Shown in pieces: positions 61,043 to 64,000 of a DNA stretch of 64,000 bases. This DNA comes from Rathayibacter sp. VKM Ac-2857 (GTDB lineage Bacteria; Actinomycetota; Actinomycetes; Actinomycetales; Microbacteriaceae): assembly GCF_013205025.1 (NCBI RefSeq), contig NZ_JABMLE010000001.1:1054001-1118000 (forward strand), in the 5' to 3' direction. A program made the position numbers and the translations under genes. Within the stretch, counting starts at the first letter, position 1. Every line of letters starts with the position of its first letter. Under the pieces are notes generated by a model. It was not told the DNA's origin and searched no databases. It worked only from the letters and a program-made list of their open reading frames with translations.

Positions 61043-62149
61043 TCACGCCTCGTCCGGCTCCGCCTCGGCGATGCGCAGCAGCTGCAGCGCGAGCCACGCG
61101 TCGTTGCGCTGCGCGGCGTCGAAGACGTCGATCCCCAGCTTCGCGCCCACGTTCTTCAGCCGGTGCCCCAGCGAGCTGTGGTGCAGCAGGAGCTCCGTCG
61201 CCGCCGCGCGGACGTTCGCGTGGCGGCAGTACGCGTCCAGGGCGAGGATCTCGCCGAGACCGACGGGCGTCCGCACCAGGAGCTGCATCCGCTGCACGAG
61301 CTCCGAGCCGGCGGCCTCCGCCGGGGAGACCCGGGCGAGGCAGCGCAGCGAGCCGAGCGCGTCGTGCGCGAGTGCGCGCGGACCGAGCGTCGGCGAGCAG
61401 AGCCGCAGCGTCCGCAGCGCGGAGAGGTAGGAGTCCCGCGGCGAGAGCGCCGAGGCCGTCGCTCCGACGGCGACGGTCTCGGCACCCTCGGGGAGTGTGG
61501 CGGGCCGTGTCCCGGGACCGTGCAGCAGCACCGCGTGCGCCGTCCCGAAGCGGACGGGAGCGGTGCAGCGGTGCTCCGGCCCGCACCACTCCCGCCAGCC
61601 GCGCGGATCCGAGAGCGGTCCGCTCGCGCCCCGGGCGAGGACGACGCGCACACGCCAGTCCGGTCGGAAGCCCAGCCGACGGAGCGCCTCCTCCCGGTGC
61701 TCCGTGATGGAGGGCAGCGCCTCGATCAGCATCCGCAGCGGCTCGCCGTCGCCCAGCCGGGCCGCGTCGGCCTGCCGGATGAGGATCGTGGCCGCCGTCA
61801 GGGACATGCGCTCGAGGATCAGCTGCGCCATGTCCGGGTCGCTGGTCGCGGGAACCACCCAGACCAGGCCGGCGTCCGCGGTGCCCCCGCCGATCCCTGT
61901 GCTGATCGCCCCGGTCGGCGGATCGTGCGGCCGCGCGCGCCCGAGGCTGTCGAAGCCGCAGCCGCCGCCCGGCCCGGCGAATCCCGCCTCGGTCCCGATC
62001 AGCATCGCCGTCGACCGCACCAGCTCGTCGATCCCGGCCCGGAACTGCTGGAGCTTGTCGAAGAAGCTGACGACGCGCAGCGCGTCCGCGCCGCTCTCGC
62101 CACCCTCGGACAACCGCCGGAGAAGACCCTCCATGCGCCACAGCCTCAC
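61043..62149 (-). CDS. PucR-like helix-turn-helix transcriptional regulator
   Basis: A 368-residue regulator. The C-terminal ~60 residues carry the PucR-type helix-turn-helix (LDAYCRHANVRAAATELLLHHSSLGHRL, with gaps), as in PucR/CdaR regulators. The centre resembles a GGDEF-related ligand region without catalytic residues. The N-terminus has no recognisable sensor. The GTG 62147-62149 start overlaps the permease stop (GTGA); the ATG at 62132-62134 with GAGG upstream is an alternative. Coupled to a sugar permease, it likely regulates its own operon. Confidence 0.75.
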   Translation of the reverse strand: MRLWRMEGLLRRLSEGGESGADALRVVSFFDKLQQFRAGIDELVRSTAMLIGTEAGFAGPGGGCGFDSLGRARPHDPPTGAISTGIGGGTADAGLVWVVPATSDPDMAQLILERMSLTAATILIRQADAARLGDGEPLRMLIEALPSITEHREEALRRLGFRPDWRVRVVLARGASGPLSDPRGWREWCGPEHRCTAPVRFGTAHAVLLHGPGTRPATLPEGAETVAVGATASALSPRDSYLSALRTLRLCSPTLGPRALAHDALGSLRCLARVSPAEAAGSELVQRMQLLVRTPVGLGEILALDAYCRHANVRAAATELLLHHSSLGHRLKNVGAKLGIDVFDAAQRNDAWLALQLLRIAEAEPDEA

Positions 62150-63144
62150 TCGTCATCGCGTGCTCGCAGCCGATCGATCGCCAGCGCGAGGACCAGCACG
62201 GTCCCGGTCGCGATGCCCTGCCAGTAGGACGATACATTCAGGATCACGAGGCCGTTGCTCAGCGTCGCCAGGAAGACGATGCCCAGGGCCGTGCGCGGAA
62301 TGCTCCCGCGACCGCCGAAGAGCGAGGTCCCGCCGAGCACGACGGCGGCGAAGATGTCGAACTCCGCTCCCTGCCCGTTGTTCGCGGAGCCGGAGCCGAG
62401 CCGCCCCGCGAGGAGCACGCCGGCCACCGCCGAGAGCGCCCCGGCGACCACGAACACCTGCATCGCGTGCAGGTTCACCCGCAGCCCCGCGACTCTCGAT
62501 GCCCGCCCGGAGGAGCCGATGGCGTACGAGCGCAGCCCCCAGGTGGTCGTGCGCATCACGAGCCACGCGACGACGTAGAGGCCGGTCACCAGCACGACGG
62601 CGACCGGGAGCGGGCCGATCGAGCCGGTGCCGACCCACAGGAGGAGATCGAAGCCCTCGACGACCGGCGCCGCGATCGACTGGCCGCTGGTCCAGACCTG
62701 CGCGGCGCCGCGGACGACCAGCGCCACGGCGAGCGTGGAGATGAAGCCCGGGATCCGGAGGGTCTCGGTCAGCACGCCGTTGACGAGACCCAGCAGCGCC
62801 CCGAGCGCGATCGCGCCGACGACCGCGAGGACCGGCGGCAGGCCGGCCTGCAGGAGCGAGACGCAGGTGATTCCGGACGCCGCGATCAGCGCGCCCTGGC
62901 TGATGTCGAGCCGACCGGCGATCAGGATGATCGTCGCGCCGATCGCCGCGACGCCGAGCACCGCCGACTGCCGCAGCACGACGAACAGGTTGTCGAGGGT
63001 GAAGAAGGTCGTCGAGCTGAGGGCGAAGACGACGATCATCACGGCCAGCGCCACCGGCAGCACGATCGTGGCGATGCGCTCCTGGTCGAGCCCGCGCCGC
63101 GGCGGGCGGGCCACGTCGGGTTCGAGAGTGTCGAGGCGGGTCAT
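62146..63144 (-). CDS. Sugar-type ABC transporter permease (RbsC-like)
   Basis: A 332-residue membrane protein with nine to ten hydrophobic segments and the family motifs AGRLDISQGALIA (about 75-87) and GLRSYAIGSSGRASRVAGL in part, near residues 205-225. It belongs to the ribose/galactoside-type importer family; the exact substrate is not visible. The stop overlaps the PucR-like start, and its own start overlaps the ATPase stop by four bases. It probably pairs with the partial ATPase at 63141-64000. Confidence 0.85.
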   Translation of the reverse strand: MTRLDTLEPDVARPPRRGLDQERIATIVLPVALAVMIVVFALSSTTFFTLDNLFVVLRQSAVLGVAAIGATIILIAGRLDISQGALIAASGITCVSLLQAGLPPVLAVVGAIALGALLGLVNGVLTETLRIPGFISTLAVALVVRGAAQVWTSGQSIAAPVVEGFDLLLWVGTGSIGPLPVAVVLVTGLYVVAWLVMRTTTWGLRSYAIGSSGRASRVAGLRVNLHAMQVFVVAGALSAVAGVLLAGRLGSGSANNGQGAEFDIFAAVVLGGTSLFGGRGSIPRTALGIVFLATLSNGLVILNVSSYWQGIATGTVLVLALAIDRLRARDDE

Positions 63145-64000
63145 GACGCTCCTCCTGTGGCTGCGGACATGAGTTCTCCTTCGGTGGCGGTGGTCGCCGG
63201 GAGCTCCCGGACGACGGCGCCGTTGCGGACGACGAGGATCCGGTCGCAGGCGGCGCGCAGCTCGGCGATCTCCGAGCTGATGAGCAGGACGGCGACGCCG
63301 TGTGCGGTGAGGTCCCAGACGGTGTCGATGAGATCGGCCTTGGCCCGCACGTCGATGCCGTGGGTGGGCTCGTCGAGGACGAGCAGGGTGAGGTCCTCGG
63401 CGAGGAGGCGCCCGACGAGGACCTTCTGCTGATTGCCTCCGGAGAGCGAGCGGATGTCGAGGGCGTCGCTCGCCGCCTTGATCCGCAGGCGGGACGTCAT
63501 CTCGCGGACCAGGGCGGTCACCGCCCGCCGGTCGAAGACGCCCCCTCGGGCGACGTCCCTCGGTGCCCGGACGATCATGTTCCGGCGGACGCTGAGGTGC
63601 GGCAGGATCCCCTCGGTGCGGCGGTCCTCGGAGAGGTACGCGACGCCCCGGGCGAAGCCGGCGGCGGCGGAGCGCGGGCGGTAGGGCCGGCCGGCCAGCT
63701 GCATCGAGCCGGACTGCAGGGCCTCGAGCCCGGCGATCGATCGGCCGATCGACGACTTCCCGGCGCCGACGAGGCCGAAGACGCCGAGCACCTCGCCGCG
63801 CCGGATCGCGAGGTCGACGGGCGGGCGGCCCTTGATCACCAGCGCGCCGCCGACGAAGGCGGGCTCGCCGAGCGAGGGAACCCGATCGCCTCGGACGACG
63901 GCGGCGGAGCCGGGCACCATGGCGTCGACCACCTGCGGCAGCACCTCCGTCGTGGCGGCGAACTCGCCCGCGACCCGGCCGTCCCGCAGCACGACGATGC
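63141..64000 (-). CDS. Sugar-type ABC transporter ATPase (RbsA/MglA-like, 5' truncated by window)
   Basis: The visible 286 codons cover the C-terminal half of a two-domain sugar ATPase: Walker A GLVGAGKS, signature LSGGNQQK, Walker B LLVLDEPTHGID. The frame is open to the last base, so the N-terminal domain lies beyond 64000. The Walker A lysine is present in this second domain, whereas the second domain of many family members is degenerate. The stop overlaps the permease start by four bases (ATGA). Confidence 0.85.
   Translation of the reverse strand, partial: IVVLRDGRVAGEFAATTEVLPQVVDAMVPGSAAVVRGDRVPSLGEPAFVGGALVIKGRPPVDLAIRRGEVLGVFGLVGAGKSSIGRSIAGLEALQSGSMQLAGRPYRPRSAAAGFARGVAYLSEDRRTEGILPHLSVRRNMIVRAPRDVARGGVFDRRAVTALVREMTSRLRIKAASDALDIRSLSGGNQQKVLVGRLLAEDLTLLVLDEPTHGIDVRAKADLIDTVWDLTAHGVAVLLISSEIAELRAACDRILVVRNGAVVRELPATTATEGELMSAATGGAS

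Overview
This window is a GC-rich stretch of an actinobacterial chromosome, most likely Microbacteriaceae (a Rathayibacter-, Clavibacter- or Curtobacterium-like genus; the genus is inference). Supporting signs are very high GC with G/C-ending codons, frequent GTG/TTG starts, actinobacterial forms of the ribosomal proteins and RNA polymerase, and the linked order rpoB-rpoC, then rpsL-rpsG-fusA-tuf, then rpsJ through map. A dispersed REP-like palindrome around a TCGAGTAG...CGTATCGA core appears at three intergenic sites.

Reading the minus strand from high to low coordinates, the core information-processing block is rpoB and rpoC (38.4-30.9 kb), the str operon rpsL-rpsG-fusA-tuf (20.9-16.3 kb) and the S10/spc block rpsJ-rplC-rplD-rplW-rplB-rpsS-rplV-rpsC-rplP-rpmC-rpsQ-rplN-rplX-rplE-rpsH-rplF-rplR-rpsE-rpmD-rplO-secY-adk-map (13.6-1.1 kb). 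Most junctions are 1-4 base stop/start overlaps. The spc part has a 273-base gap without rpsN between rplE and rpsH. The usual infA-rpmJ-rpsM continuation is absent after map, where a convergent PLP-dependent decarboxylase lies instead.

Accessory genes sit between and beyond these blocks. From 14 to 16 kb: topoisomerase IB, a 70-residue MT0933-type protein and a fructosamine-kinase-like protein. From 21 to 25.3 kb: two membrane proteins and a cystine-type amino-acid ABC transporter whose binding-protein and permease genes are separated by repeat DNA. From 25.5 to 30.7 kb: a HAD protein, a spermidine-synthase-like protein, a LuxR-type regulator, two related TetR regulators facing each other, and a secreted lipase. 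From 38.8 to 46.9 kb: a second spermidine-synthase-like paralog, a TPR protein, SprT, CGNR, DUF427, ComB-like, SRPBCC-like, DUF1684 and SDR proteins, and a DEAD-box RNA helicase. From 48 to 58.3 kb: a NUDIX-like protein, an esterase, Lhr helicase with a Nei-type glycosylase, tRNA-Ser(GCU), and two tandem LCP cell-wall ligases. From 58.5 to 64 kb: VOC and WYL proteins, then a sugar-type ABC transporter coupled to a PucR-like regulator and an HSL-family esterase, running off the window end.

I found no CRISPR array, rRNA, prophage or transposase. The least explained DNA is the repeat-rich intergenic sequence at 23.97-24.46, 44.01-44.35 and 46.98-47.96 kb. Its REP-like hairpins differ in sequence but keep their pairing, which suggests selection for structure. 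A 114-base in-frame tandem duplication and a 31-base palindromic tandem repeat lie in the same places.
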